Shown here one piece after another: positions 49,423 through 61,900 of a stretch of 64,000 nucleotides of DNA; positions within the stretch are counted from its first letter, which is position 1; each line of letters begins with the position of its first letter. The translations under genes were made by a program, and so were the position numbers. Under the pieces are notes generated by a model. It was not told where the DNA came from. It worked only from the letters and a program-made list of their open reading frames with translations, and ran no database searches. The DNA lies in the NCBI GenBank assembly GCA_002197995.1, contig NGZR01000002.1, positions 2,976,001-3,040,000 on the forward strand. The letters run 5' to 3'. The stretch is from Gaeumannomyces sp. JS-464. Taxonomy: Eukaryota; Ascomycota; Sordariomycetes; Magnaporthales; Magnaporthaceae.

Positions 49423-50641
49423 ATATCCTGGACACACGGTTCTAGTTTTTGCGCTTCGGTTGCTCGTCGCTATGCTCGTGTGGTTGTCCCAATTCCCAGG
49501 TAAATTCTGCCAGCGCCAGCCACCGCCAGCCGTCGCGCCTGAGCCCCACACAGACCCAATCCAGACTAGCGCGGCTCCATTCGGCAATCCACCTGCCAGC
49601 ATAAAACCTCGTCGCGGCTCTCGAAAATTTGGGATTCTTCCTTCTCTTTCTCTTCATCAGTCCGGGTTACTCTTCACCGTCATGTGGCGAGATAACCCGA
49701 GCTAACCAAAATGGGGGCTCCGCTACGGCGGCTTGCTGAGGGTTACCCGACATCTTTTCTTGTCCGATGGGTTTCCTTCCGTTCCCGGCCTCCTCCATCG
49801 AACTGTGGTCACCTCTTCCCTTACATACATGCCATGGACTTCGTCACAGGTCCTTGACGGTGGGGTGGTCTCGACAAATGCTCTTGGTGCGAACTCGCGA
49901 CGTTTGGAGCAGCCCGGAAACGCGTCTTGCTGCTGTCTGCTTCTGGTGGGTGTGCTTGTAGTGTTTTGGCGTGTGTTTTCCGTATGTGTGATCCGTGATC
50001 GCTTCGCGGGACATGGCCTCCCGAGCGTCCATCGCAGGGCAGTCAGTCCAGATGTAGAACCCCGACCCGCGAAACAGGATAGCCCGACGCGCACATGTGC
50101 ACATGCGCCGACTGGGCTCGGTCTCGCTCTGGGTACGGCATCGCCGGAAAAGATTTACTCGATGGCACCCGACACCGACGAAATATGGGCCGCAGCTCGG
50201 CGACGGCCTTGGTGATGCTGCCCTGGATCAGGAACTCACAGGGTAGGGACTATGTAGGTAGCCAGCTCGCAGACTGCCACCTATGCCAGACCAGTCTGGC
50301 CCATGTCGCCGGATACTTCCTTTCACGCGCTTGCCGTAGGCTAGCCCGTCGTCGGTCGACATCGTCATGACAGAGCTGTTTTTCCCGCTCGCGATGCATC
50401 ACGTGACCCAACCGGCCTTTGGCGGAGGGCTGCCCCTCCCACGCTTTGCAAAACTTTTCACCGCCTTCCGGATCAAGAGTTTACTGCCAAAGCGTGTGTT
50501 AAATTTCGCCCACAATCCTGGCGTCCAACCTGCGATGTTGTAAATCCCCTCCAAAACGACAAAAAACAACAGCGACCAAAATTGAACGCAGTATTCCTCA
50601 CCATTAGAATCACATAGTTGTTCTACTGGAAGACGGTCATC
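49423..50641. other. Intergenic: NPY1 3' region and uL1 promoter
   Basis: About 1.2 kb, no recognisable gene. A palindromic CACGTG element is at 50400-50405, about 240 bp upstream of the uL1 ATG. The last 150 bases are A-rich and probably form the uL1 leader. Confidence 0.4.
50400..50405. promoter_or_regulatory. CACGTG (E-box) upstream of uL1
   Basis: A CACGTG palindrome in the context TCACGTGA, the site type bound by bHLH factors such as Cbf1/CPF1 in yeasts. Its position upstream of a ribosomal-protein gene suggests a promoter element; binding is inferred. Confidence 0.35.
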
Positions 50642-51418
50642 ATGTCGAAAATCACCGTCGCCGGAGTGCGTTCCAACGTCGGCGAGCTCCTTGAGTACTC
50701 GCTCGAGACCAAGAAGCGGAACTTCCTCGAGACCGTCGAGCTGCAGATCGTACGTTGTTGATTTCCGAGGTTGCCCAGTCTCGTCTATGGCAGTCCGTGG
50801 ACTCAGATGTCAGTCTGGGTTCGTTGGCTGCGCTGTGCGACGGCTGCTAACCGCCGCTTTCCACCTCGAACAGGGCCTCAAGAACTATGACCCCCAGCGT
50901 GACAAGCGTTTCTCGGGCACCATCAAGCTGCCCGTCGTTCCCCGCCCGAACATGGCCATCTGCATTCTCGGTGACCAGCACGATCTCGACCGTGCCAAGC
51001 ACGGCGGCATCGACTCCATGTCGGCCGACGACCTGAAGAAGCTCAACAAGAACAAGAAGCTCATCAAGAAGCTGGCCCGCAAGTACGACGCCTTCATCGC
51101 CTCGGACTCGCTGATCAAGCAGATCCCCCGTCTGCTCGGCCCCGGTCTGTCCAAGGCCGGCAAGTTCCCCCCCCGCTCTCGCACGCCGACGACCTGAGCG
51201 GCAAGGTCACCGAGGTCAAGTCGACCATCAAGTTCCAGCTGAAGAAGGTTCTGTGCATGGGTGTCGCCGTCGGCAACGTCGGCATGACCCAGGAGCAGCT
51301 CGTCGGCAACATCATGCTGGCCATCAACTACCTCGTCTCGCTGCTGAAGAAGGGCTGGCAGAACGTTGGTAGCCTGACCATCAAGGCTACCATGTCGCCC
51401 CCCAAGCGCCTGTACTAA
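50642..51418 (+). CDS. rpl10a: 60S ribosomal protein uL1 (L10a/Rpl1)
   Basis: Large-subunit protein of the mobile L1 stalk, near the ribosomal E site. Exons 50642-50749 and 50874-51418; the 124 bp intron has a GTACGT donor and a TGCTAAC branch site. The N-terminus reads [17 protein letters not shown] and VELQI joins [15 protein letters not shown] at the splice. [20 protein letters not shown] and [22 protein letters not shown] are strongly conserved. The frame then breaks in the eight-C run at 51167-51174: homologues require one extra base in this Pro-Thr/Ser-Pro segment, and as written a TGA follows. After it the other frame continues [19 protein letters not shown] to [11 protein letters not shown] and TAA at 51418. 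The restored length is 217 aa, exactly the usual size. An essential single-copy gene is very unlikely to be truly broken. Confidence 0.96.
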
Positions 51419-54400
51419 GCAGCTCGACTGTGCGTCTTTGTCCTGGACCACGATGACGGGACGAATGGCTCAGGAACCGCTCTGGTGGGAGGATGGATGG
51501 ATGGATTGGAGGGAGCAACCGCTGCCACGCGCCGCTCGCGCACATCAGTGAAAAGCAGGATGTTCCAGAAGGACAGGCACTCTGACGAGTTAGCTATCTT
51601 CTCAATCAAATCAGACAGAATCCTCCCCCGCACCCAAGCCCATCCATCATTGTGACATGAGACGTCCGCGACCCTCTCTTTCTCTGGTGCGCACAAGCTG
51701 CAACGTTTTGCGAGAGGACTCGGAGCGTAGCGTCGGATCGAGAGCCAACCCCGAGCTGATAGTCGTCAAAGGTCGGCTTTGCGTGGCTGTGGTCTTAATT
51801 TTCATCTGATTAATGGGGCGCCGGTAGCCCCTCCTGCGTGCGCAGCAGCACTTCTTGAAACACCAAGTTCGGCCCAGCGGGAAGCCGGCGCACCGTGGAG
51901 CTTTTATACAGAATCAAAATCGGCCTGCAAACGGCGAGGCCTCGCGCCTGCGCCTTGGCGGGAACATGGACGAGAAGCCAGGACGACACGACTTGGCGAG
52001 CTCCCCCACTGGATGAAACAACACGTGCTGTCTCCCCTCTCCGCTCGCCTGGACCACCTATCACCTTTCAAGTATGGGCCCGTGCGGTGGATCAAGCCCG
52101 CCACCCTTCCCCTTGCTTGTTTGGTCCATGTTTTTGATGCCGCCACAAAGGGCTCGAAAAGCTGCTGGGTTGACGCGTCGGTTGTGGAAGACGTTTTGCG
52201 TCCACACGTCGAAAAAGGAAAAAGAACCTGCGAGAACGTGTAGGGTTTTAGGCGCCCCACGGAACGGAACAAGACCGGAAGCAAGCCCATCAATGTGTGG
52301 GTTCAACGAAACTGACAACAGTGGCGGTGTGTGTTTCCAACATGCGTCGACGCCGAGCCTCGACAGCGACGGACGGATGCGACCACCACGGCAACAGGTC
52401 AGGTCGGCATCGTCCTCTGCTGTCTCTGTCGCATGAGGGGTTGGCCTCTATTGACTTTCTTTTTTTTCGACTCTTTTCTTTTTCACTCATGCTCTGGCTT
52501 CGGCTATTCTCATCTTCGTCATGTACGCCAGTAAAGGACTTGGCGCTTGATTCGGAAATCGGCTCGCCTCCCTCTCGGGTAGGCAGACTCTCTGTCGCAT
52601 TCGTCTTCGACCACTTTTGAAAAATTTGGGATGGACGAGAATCCCAGGAGAGGGCATGGATGGCATTGTTACACATGTCCCTCCCCGGGGGTTGCCTCTC
52701 GCTGCTTATTGCTCACTCCAATTTTCCTTTTTTGGCTTCGTCTTTCAAGGTCGGGCTCGAGCAAAGAGGGGTGAGAAGGCAAGTCGAGGCTGTCTGGGGC
52801 CATCCGAGCGACGCGATTGGCTCCGCGGGGATTGCTCCAGAAGCTGGTCCCCTGTCAAAAACACATGGCTGCGCCTCTCAATCCCCCACACAAAGCTGTG
52901 TGACAGCTTTGCTTTTCCGCTATGTGGATGAACCCATGGCTGCGGCATTTTTGGCTGGGTCCCAGGCTCATGGAAGAGGCCGAGCCGCAGCGCACGTTGA
53001 GCAACGCAACGTCGCCGCACCCGCTGCGGGCCCCTATCCCCCAGCGGGAGGAGTGGATTTGCTAGACTCCCTGCCGGAGATCCGTGGGTGCCAGCCAGTT
53101 CGCCTACGCACCTTATCACCTCACCTTACCAAGCTGCCGAGCTGACATACGGCTTGCCCGGGTCTCTGCTACCCCGGCGGCCGTGTTCGTGCTTCGTTCG
53201 TGGCGGGCCCCTCCTTTGTTTGGCCTTTGGGCTGATAATCACTTACATCACATTGCCCCGATCGAGGTTTGGCCTTTTATCCCGCTCCGAGTGGTGGCGA
53301 CGCGCCCCTTGACTCGCCGCAAGGAGGTGGAAAGGATGTCATGATGGAGGGAGGGTCGCAGGCTCTCAGGGTGCTCCGCAGTGCCAATCGTGAACGTTGG
53401 TGCGAAAGTGTGAGCCTCCGGCTAGCGCGTGTTTGTTCTCCCTCCCCTCCCCGTCTCTGCCTCTTGCTCTTGCCTTTGAGACAGTCCTGGGACCACCCTT
53501 GCCCCGGCCGAGCCAGCCAGCCGTTCGCTGGGCGCCACCGGGGTGCATGGCGGATCAGGCACGGGATCAAGATACGATCGTCCATCAGTGATGGCGCATG
53601 CCAAGGACGATATCGGAAGCCAATGGCTGGCGGGACGGGCGGAAGAGTTTCTCTCCTCGCAAGCACGAGCCGTCGAGCGCGACCTGTCCCTGGCAAGGAT
53701 GGGCGCGGGGGTCCTCGTTTCCATCGTGGTCTCCACTCCCTTCTCGTCCTCGAGAAGGACTGCACCCTGGCCGGCCCGCTTCGATCTGTAGTATATCATA
53801 TCGTTGTGTGCGTATTCTCGTGGAGACCCTCCATCTCCAGACCGGCAGGCACGGATGTTTGCTTGCCCTTGGTCTTGTTTGCGTCAAGTTTTGTCAAGAA
53901 CTACAGAAGCTACCCCGGCCGTTTCTTTCCTTTTGTTTCGCTCGGCAGGCGGGGGATGCGCGGTATGGTTCCTGCGAATGCGATCCCTCAAGCCCCCCCT
54001 GGCCTGTACGATCTGAAGAAGAGCTAGTCCAGTCAAGGGAGAAAGAAAAAAAAAATGGGAGATCGGGTCATAAAGGCCCGCATGCAGCCCTGTCCATTTG
54101 ACCTCTTTAAAGTTTTTCTGCCCTACTCTCGCACCCATCCGGTCTATCGCTTGGGAGGCCGAGAGACGTCAGCTCCCTTTCGTCATATCCCATTCTTAAC
54201 CCCCAAGAGGGAGCCGCCATATCTCGCCGAGCACGGGGGCCCTTGCACTATCCCATCTGTCCTCTCTTCTCCCTCGGCCCAGCCACACTCAACTGGACTC
54301 ACCATCTTACCCCTCCTTCCCTCATATAAACGGGCGCGTCTCGACGGGAGCTGTCAGGAATCTGCCGGAGAGGAAGTAGTAGGGAGCACCGTCCACGAGA

Positions 54401-54437
54401 CATCGCCTTTCCCGCCACCCGGACAGCCAGCCCCAAG
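51419..54437. other. Intergenic: uL1 3' region and promoter of the rhodopsin-domain gene
   Basis: About 3 kb without a recognisable gene on either strand. Only simple features are seen, such as a short GGAT repeat at 51490-51506 and an A-rich run at 54045-54056. Confidence 0.4.
54325..54330 (+). promoter_or_regulatory. TATA box of the rhodopsin-domain gene
   Basis: TATAAA lies 108 bp upstream of the ATG at 54438, consistent with a short leader. Confidence 0.55.
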
Positions 54438-56439
54438 ATGCGGATTCCCTTGGCTGCCGCCGCCGCATGGCCGCCGGCCAACCACGTCAACCCCGAGATG
54501 CTGGGACCTGGAAATACGGTCCTGCTGTGCATCCTCCAGACGTTGGTGACGGCTTTGATTGCCATTCGTCTCTACACCCGCCTAAAGATGTCTACTGGAT
54601 GCAGGCTTGACGACAAGCTGATAGTGCTGGCATATGTGAGTCTTGCTTGCCCATCCTCCGCCAGAGACCCCGCCATATAGCTAATACGTCGCCCGCAGAT
54701 CCCCACCACAGGCTATGCCATCGGCGGCATATACCAGGAGCTGGTGCTGAAGGGAGACCGGCACATCTGGGACTTTCCCAAAGAAAATGCCGAAGCGTCT
54801 TTCAAGCTCAGGTGAGTGCCATGTTCTCTCTCCCTCTCATGTGACCACGGCCTAGACCACGGCATCTCATTTCACACATGGCTAACACAGGACACCACCT
54901 CACAGCTTGGCGCACCTGATCCTCTTCTGCGCGGCGACCACGCTGACGAAGCTGTCCATGCTCGCGCTCATCTACCGCATCACGGCGGCGGCGGGCGACC
55001 GGACGGCGCGCATGCTGACCGGGGCGCTGGCGGCCGTCGTCTCGCTCGACGGGATCGTGTTCGTCATCGTGGAGCTGACGCAGTGCCGCCCGCTGTCGCA
55101 GTACTGGACGCCCTCGATCCGCCAGCAGGACTGCATCAACGAGCCGGCGCACCTGCTCGCGGCGGGCGTCATCAACACCGTGACCGACTTCCTCATCGTG
55201 CTGCTGCCCATCCGCACCGTCTTCAACCTGGACCTGCCGCGCCGCCAGCTCGCCGTCGTCCAGGGCCTCCTGGGCGTCGGTATCCTGCCACCACGCGGGC
55301 GCCGTCCGGACAAAGTACACGTGGGATGTGTTCACGGCGCCCGACTTTGACGTCACCTGGCGCCTGCACCTTGTCATCTCGCTCAGTGCAGTCGAGCTTT
55401 ACCTTGGCATTGTAAGTTGCTTTTTTTTTTTTTTTGTTCCTCGCCATTGAAGCAAGTTGTTTTTCTTTGTCACACAGCTTCTAACTCTCGTCTCTCCCAG
55501 GTGTGCGCCTCGCTGGCCGCGACCAAGCCCTTCTTCGAGCATTTCATCCCGCGCCTCCTGGGCAGGTCGGACGTGACGGAGCCCCTGAGCCTGAAGAAAA
55601 GCAGGCTCTCGTTGGACGATGGCGGGAGCGTGGCGGCGCTCAAGTCGTCTGCCAGGTCCCTGGTCAGCGCCGCCGCCATCCCCAAGCCCGCCTGGATGAG
55701 CAAGTTGAGGAGGGGCGGAGGGGGCGGGAAGGACGGCGGCGGCGGCAACCTGGCGACTCAGTCGCGGTTTGGCTGGCGGCCGGTCATCTCGTCGCCGGTC
55801 ATCTCGTCGCCCATAACGCCGACATTTCTCGTAGGAGATAGGAAACGGAAGCAGAGCGTGCAGCAACAGCAGTCAATACCGCGAAAGCCCGTCCCGACCT
55901 CCACGCCACCCTGGCAATACCCCGAGTCAAAACTCGTGCCGATCCCATCCTTCTCTACCGCAACGCCGAGGCCTGGCGGCGTCGCCACCGCCCCCATCAC
56001 CACCAACACCACTCCTTCCTCTCCTCGCACCCTGGTGGACCTCAACAAGCCCCTGCCCGTCCTCAAAGCCGCCGTCTACACCCCGCCCGGCTTCCGCAGC
56101 AGCGCCGTCATCGAGCCGCTGTCCCTCCCCACCGCCATCACCGCCAACGGCAGAAGCAGGAGCAGCAGCAGCAGGAGCAGGAGCCGGCCGCTGACCACCT
56201 ACGGCGGCGCACCGCTGCCGCGGATGCCGCCGTCGTTGATCTATGAGCCGTCCGTGCTGGCCGGCAGCAGCAGCAGCAGCGGCGGCGGCACGCAGTCGCA
56301 GATGTGCAGCGTCTACGACTTTATGGCGTACGACGACGGCCACATCTCGGTCCACAAGGCGAGCAGCGGGACTAGCAGGGCGGCGGCGGTGGTGGTGCCG
56401 CCAGACGATCCTTTCGCTCCACCGCCTGCCAGGGACTGA
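54438..56439 (+). CDS. Fungal rhodopsin-domain (PTH11-like) integral membrane protein
   Basis: A seven-helix membrane protein of the large Pezizomycotina family related to PTH11, whose members are candidate receptors for surface or chemical cues. Four exons: 54438-54635, 54699-54812, 54906-55411 and 55501-56439; introns show AGCTAATAC and CTTCTAACTC branch sites. Hydrophobic helices include GNTVLLCILQTLVTALIAIR, LAHLILFCAATTLTKLSMLA, TGALAAVVSLDGIVFVIVEL and INTVTDFLIVLLPIRTVF, with the conserved CRPLSQYW loop motif. There is no N-terminal CFEM domain. The cytoplasmic tail of about 310 residues is long, Ser/Pro-rich and disordered. Indels are needed at 54780-54783 (AAAA for AAA in FPKENAEASFKLS) and twice at about 55285-55300 (two missing G), after which VRTKYTWDVFTAPDFDVTW and LHLVISLSAVELYLGI read through. 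Corrected length is about 585 aa. The ligand is unknown. Confidence 0.88.
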
Positions 56440-57116
56440 GCAGGGGCAAGGTGGCCTGCGTGGGTGCCGCACTGCCGTGACCCCTGGTCGATATTTCTCT
56501 TGCCCTTGCCTTTTTTTTTTTTTTTTTTCTCTTTTCTGTGTTCCCGCCTGATGTTCTAAATCTTGTTTCCCTTTTCGTTTACCTTGCCCAACCACGCCTC
56601 TGGTGGCGCGTGGTTTTTGATTGCAAATCTATTTTACGATGCCGAATGATACCCCCCACACACACAGTTAGTTGATTTCTTATCGAGGGAGGTAAGAACG
56701 CAATAAAACTCAATAGAAGAAAAAGTAAAACTAAGAAGTGTTCTCAGTAAGGATCCTCCATGTGTGTAATGTCCGCTTGACGCACGTGTTTGAGGGAGGG
56801 GGGCCCCGGCCAGTAGCGGTGGCTCGGTAAGCCCGGCTGAGGTGGGCAAACACTTGGGGGATGACAGAGAGGGTTGCTTTTTTTTTTTTTTTTTTTTCCT
56901 CCTTTCCCTCCGTTTCCTTCCAAATCACTTTTCGATCTCTGTGGCAGAGCCCTCAGGAGCGCTTTGCTTTTGCTCTGTTGTCCACCCACCCCTTCGGCGC
57001 TCTGGAGCGGTCTGTGCGGGACAGTATGTATTGTGATGGCACAAGAAGTAAAAAAAAAAAAAAAAAAGCAAAGACGGATAAAACCTTGTCAAAACGCCGC
57101 TGTGCAACCCTCAACC

Positions 57117-57145
57117 AAAAAAAAAAAAAAAAAAAAAAAAAAAAA
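57117..57145. repeat. A29 homopolymer
   Basis: 29 consecutive A residues, 50 bases right of an 18-base A run (57050-57067). No retroelement or target-site duplication was found next to it. Confidence 0.8.
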
Positions 57146-57612
57146 CGAGCCCCCGCCGCATCGTTGCCCTTCAAGAATCGGGGCTAGCGCGAGGCAGCCA
57201 GGTCAGCCTTGAGGGGAGGGGTAGGTAGAGTCGCGGATAAAATGTGCCGATAAGAAGAGAAAAAAAAGAACTGTTGAGATTCAAGGAGTAATGCAGCCAG
57301 CGCTGGAAAAGGCTGATTATACCGTCCCATCTTTTGTCGAGCCGTACAAAGCGAGGTATGCAGTGCGCAAGCCAGACGTGGTCTTGGGCGTCGAGAGCCG
57401 AAGCTCGTGCCAGGTCGGTCTACCTCTCAGCTAAGGGAGGAGGTTAATGTGTTTGGGTCGGCGCCCTTACACTACCGACCCGACTGCCTACTCGCTTTGG
57501 TCAGGCTTGCAGGCACACCCGGTGTCACACTGCTTCTTCCCCTTCCCTCGCTTGACTGTCACACCCACACAAACACCACAGCCGTCGGCATCGCCAGCAT
57601 CCTGCCCGGCTT

Positions 57613-57617
<5 letters not shown>

Positions 57618-57649
<32 letters not shown>
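57618..57649. repeat. C32 homopolymer
   Basis: 32 consecutive C residues, extreme for a fungal genome. The true length is doubtful in view of the indel errors elsewhere. Confidence 0.8.
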
Positions 57650-57650
<1 letters not shown>

Positions 57651-58941
57651 CGCGTAGCCGATCCCCTTCATTCTGTCATCTCGATGGTGCCCCATCCCAT
57701 CCATCTCGTCTCTCGGCTTCATGCATCGCGCCGAGGCGCCCAGACCGTGGTGGCGATCGTGGCATTTTCACTGCACAAGAGACTGGCTGGCTGGCAGGCT
57801 GGCTTCGCTCGTTGGAAAGCAATCGGCAGGAAGCGAAGTGAAACAGTGCCTGTTAAATTTTCGGCAAGGGTATAAACAAATATCTTTCCTCAGATGTCAG
57901 AGGTACTGTCATATACAACTCCAGAATACGCCTTGAGCGCCATAACCCGGGCTGCTCAGGGTATCCAACGAGCAGGTTCATGCGAATCCAGCGAGAAAGC
58001 AAATCCCAAACGCGAATCCCAAAAGTGCTAGTAAGATCCCAAAAGGTAGTAGATGGACAAAGGGGAGTCGTGACGAAAAGATGGTCGTAAGAAAATAAAA
58101 CAGGATAGCGCAAATTAAAAGAGCAAAACAGGAAACAGTAGAAATCAGAAGGCCGACCTTCGGTACAGTGAGTCTAGGTATCCCAAAAAAGACCATCGTG
58201 AATCAAACCCCACGGACACCCGAAAAACCAATCCAGAAAAGCGAGCCGAAATCCTGGGCATGAACCGCGCCCTGACCCAATCCAAAAACCCTTGGCGCCG
58301 CCCTTATCCTTCCTTGTGTGTACACTCTCCAATATCCAATTCACCGTTTTTTTTTGTTTCCTCCTGCTCATCAAAGAAAAACCTGGCCAGCGCCAGTCAA
58401 GTGTCCTGCAACATCCGTGGGATAGAATCCGTTGGCCTGTTTTTTTTTGTTTGTGGTTTCCTTTTTTTTTTGTCTTGTTTTTCTTGGTTCGGAAGCTCAT
58501 CAGGTTGAGATGTTCAGGTTTTTTTTTCTTGGTTTTCTTTTTCTTTTGATGATGATGGGGTAGGCGTCCCCTAGCGTCTTCCGTCGAGTCCAGCGCGACT
58601 AAGCTGGACATCAAACTGCCGATGATAGGGTCTCGAGAGAAGCCATATCATGGCGAGCGCCGAGATTACGTCCTCGTCGAGGACGCTCGGAGGGGAAGAG
58701 CGGGCGCGACTTTTGTATGGCGTATGCACTTGCACACACGCGCGCCTAGTGCTCGTCTCAGACATCTGGTTGGAAGCTCCCAGACAGTGGCTCGTTCAAA
58801 AACTCTGTCTTGCTGATGAAGCCGAGAAGCACCCATGTCAGTATGCCTTGCGATGCACTTGATGGGTTGGGACTCAGGTGCCCGTGTGTGTGATGTAGGA
58901 TCATCACTAACCAAATCAAAGTAGAGAATTGCGCGTCGTAT

Positions 58942-61900
58942 TTAGTTGGTGTAGGACCTCCGGTATTCGCCCTTGGCGTAGGTGGCCTTCTTGGCGGCAG
59001 GAGCACCGCTGGAGAGGGCATCCAGAAGCTCCTGGGCGTCCTTGATGTATTGCACCACGTTGGGGTCATCGTGCTGGAGGGCAGAGACCACGTCGACGAG
59101 CTTGCGCTGCTGGTCGAGCCACCTCTCAGCAGCCCGGGCCTGGCGCTCCTCGGCCTTGGAGATCTGGCTCGGGGCCGGCGTGAGGATAGGAGGCTGGGCC
59201 TGGGACTTGAGAGAGGACTTGCGGCTGGTGGTGGGCACGGGCTCCTCCTTCTTGCGCTTGCGGTTCTTGTTGACCTGGGTCGGGCTGGGGCCAGACGGGG
59301 GCGGCGAGCCTCCGGAGCTGGTGGGGACCTGGGCAGGGGCGACGTCGTTGTGCACGCGCTTCATGTGGTCCTTCAGGTTCCAGTGGCGGGGGAATCCGTT
59401 GCCAGGCTGGGCGCGGTCGCAGCCCTCGTAGGTGCACATGAAGGGCTTGTCGCCGTGGCCGTGCATTCCATGGGCCTCACGCTCGTGGCGGAGAAGGCAG
59501 GCGGTAGAGGAGAAGCGGGCGTTCTCGCACGACTCCAGCTTGCAGCGGTAGGGCTTGAGGTGAGAGTCGACAAATTTGCTGTGGGTGGTGTCAGAAACAG
59601 GAATCGGGCGAGCAAACCAGAAAAGTCGGAGGGTGTTCTTACTCATAGTTGCACTTGAGCTTCTCGGGCTTGTGGTTGCAGCTCTCGTCGCCCTCCCACG
59701 GGCAGTGGAACATGCCGTCGGCGTGGGGGACGGCCTGCTTGTACAGGGCGTGGTCACGAGGGAGACTCGATCTCGCCGCCGCCGACGCGGGTGAAAGCAG
59801 GAGGCAGAGCAAAGTCCTGCGAGGGGAGCTCCTCCATGGGCTGGGCACCGTACTTCCGGCTAATCCTGAGAACGTTCTCGTTGTGAGACACGGGAAGTTC
59901 AGGGGACTGCGGGAAAAGACTCGGCATTGCAACATACCTCGGCGACTGGCCCGGGAAGACGGGAGAAGAGCCAGTGGTGTCGGGGGAAGAGGCAAGGCGC
60001 GGGCCGCCGATCCAGGCGTCCTCGATAGCGCCGGGGGAGGGGGTCCTGGCAAGACCGGTGCTGTACGAATCCCAGGAGTGGGCAGGGGAGTTGCCCAGGC
60101 CGGGCTCAAAGTCCATCTGGGTGCAGGTGGGGTTCACGTGCTGGCTCAGAACAGGAGTCATGGTGGCAAAGGGAAGGCCATCGGCCGAGAAGGAGGCGGG
60201 GTTCAGGCCTGAGTAAAGGCTCTGGGAGGGCACGCTCATGGTGCTCTCCATCTCCAGGTACTGGCTGACATCGACCATGCGGCCAGAGGCAATGGGGGCG
60301 CTGTTGGTCATGTGGCTGTAGGCAAGCTCAGGGGCCTGGGCGAGCGTGGTGCGAAGCCGCCTGCGGGGCTTGCCGGACGCGCTGCTGTGCCTGTGGCTGC
60401 CGGTCGAGCTCCTCGAGGTGAGGCGGCGCATGGGCTCCGAGCCGACGGAAACAGGGGCGACATCCTGGGCAGTAGGCATGGGCCACTTGCTGTGGAAGTC
60501 CTCCATCACCTCCTCTCCCTGGGTTGGGGTGGTGTGGCCCAGAGTGAATGGGGAGTAGGCATCGCCCGCTCCGTGCTCCTGGAAGTCAGGAAAGTTCTGT
60601 GTGCCTTCAACTGTCGAATCCCAGGTCGAACCTGCCAGGTCCGCTGGTCCTGTTTGAGAGAAAGAAGGAAACATTCCGGTTGCCGGAGAGGGCATGAGGG
60701 TGGTGGCCTGAGAGAAGTTGAACTCGCTATAGGAATCATTAGTGTGCTGTTCTCCGCTGCTCGGTGCTTTCAAGTAATTTTTGAAAGGAGCAGCCAGGGG
60801 ACACGGAACTCCGAAACCCCTTCAGCATGGAACAACTTTGCCACTGTGACGCCGGCAGGTTAGCTATCAGCACCTTCAGTCGCATTGTCGGCAGTAGCAG
60901 GGAGGGGGTTTTCACAAACCAGGCTGATGACTGTCTCGCAGTGTTCCGCATGTCCAGGCGGTTGAAGAAGCAAGGAAAGTACATAAAAAGCAAAAGCGTC
61001 GTTGTCGTCCAGGAGATGATCCGAGGTCCATGGTTGAAAATAGAATCCTAGAAGTTGGTCCCGAAAAAGAAGCAAAATTGCACCAGGTCCCAAGGTGCAG
61101 TCGAGGCAGACAGAAGCCAGAGAGAGAGAGAGCCAGAGAACAGAGTATCAAGTAATCCAGAGCCACGGCGTGCTGTGGATCAGGCCAATGCCTTGTGGTT
61201 AGTGCATGTGCAGAGGGGAGGGGATACGACATGAGCTCGATGCCGATGCTGTGGCTCGTACGTACTCTTTCTGTTCAGTGCAGTAAATCAAACCAGTCCA
61301 TGGAAGGATTGCGAGCAGGGTCCAGAGTAGTCCGCAAGGAAAAGAAGCGAAGCAAAGTCGAAGCACAGTCCATGGCATGGTGTTGAGTGATCACCAGAGT
61401 TGGCACAAGACTGCTCTAGCAGAGACGGTTCATGTGACATTCAGATGAGTCCTGGGAGAGCGGCAGAAAATCCTTGAAGTCCGAGTCCTAGTGGATTGAA
61501 TCCATGTTGTGGAGTGTTGTCCTTGAGGGCGTAGAGCACAGGCGCAATCAGAATTAAATTGCAAAGCAACAGTCCATCTACCGACACTTCTCCCACATCG
61601 AGGCCCAGCAGGCTCGAGACGTTTGAGAAGGTCAGTAGGCAGAGAGTCACACGCCTGTCTCGGTGGGTTGGGTTGAAGATCCGGTGAGAAAAGAAATCAT
61701 GGCCAGCACGGTCAACAGTCCAGAGAAGTCTGATGAGTCCTGATGTCCAGTGTCCGTGTCTTCCAGTGAAACATTGCGAATATGCAGGTCTTGTCCATTG
61801 TTGCCGCATTGTCCAGTGGGGCGTCCATGTCTGGGGCGATCTGATCCTTGGGTGTTGTTGCCGTGATGTCCGGAAGAAACCTACCAGTTTGCTCGCACGT

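Larger units (their letters stand above)
56440..58941. other. Convergent intergenic region with very long homopolymers
   Basis: About 2.5 kb between converging genes, holding their 3' UTRs. It has an exceptional density of homopolymers: T runs at 56511-56528 and 56878-56897, A18 at 57050-57067, A29 at 57117-57145 and C32 at 57618-57649. No conserved ORF is recognised. Confidence 0.45.

Noticed and set aside
57117..57145. Poly-A tail of a LINE-type retroelement
   Set aside because: No reverse-transcriptase or endonuclease motif lies upstream and no target-site duplication was seen.
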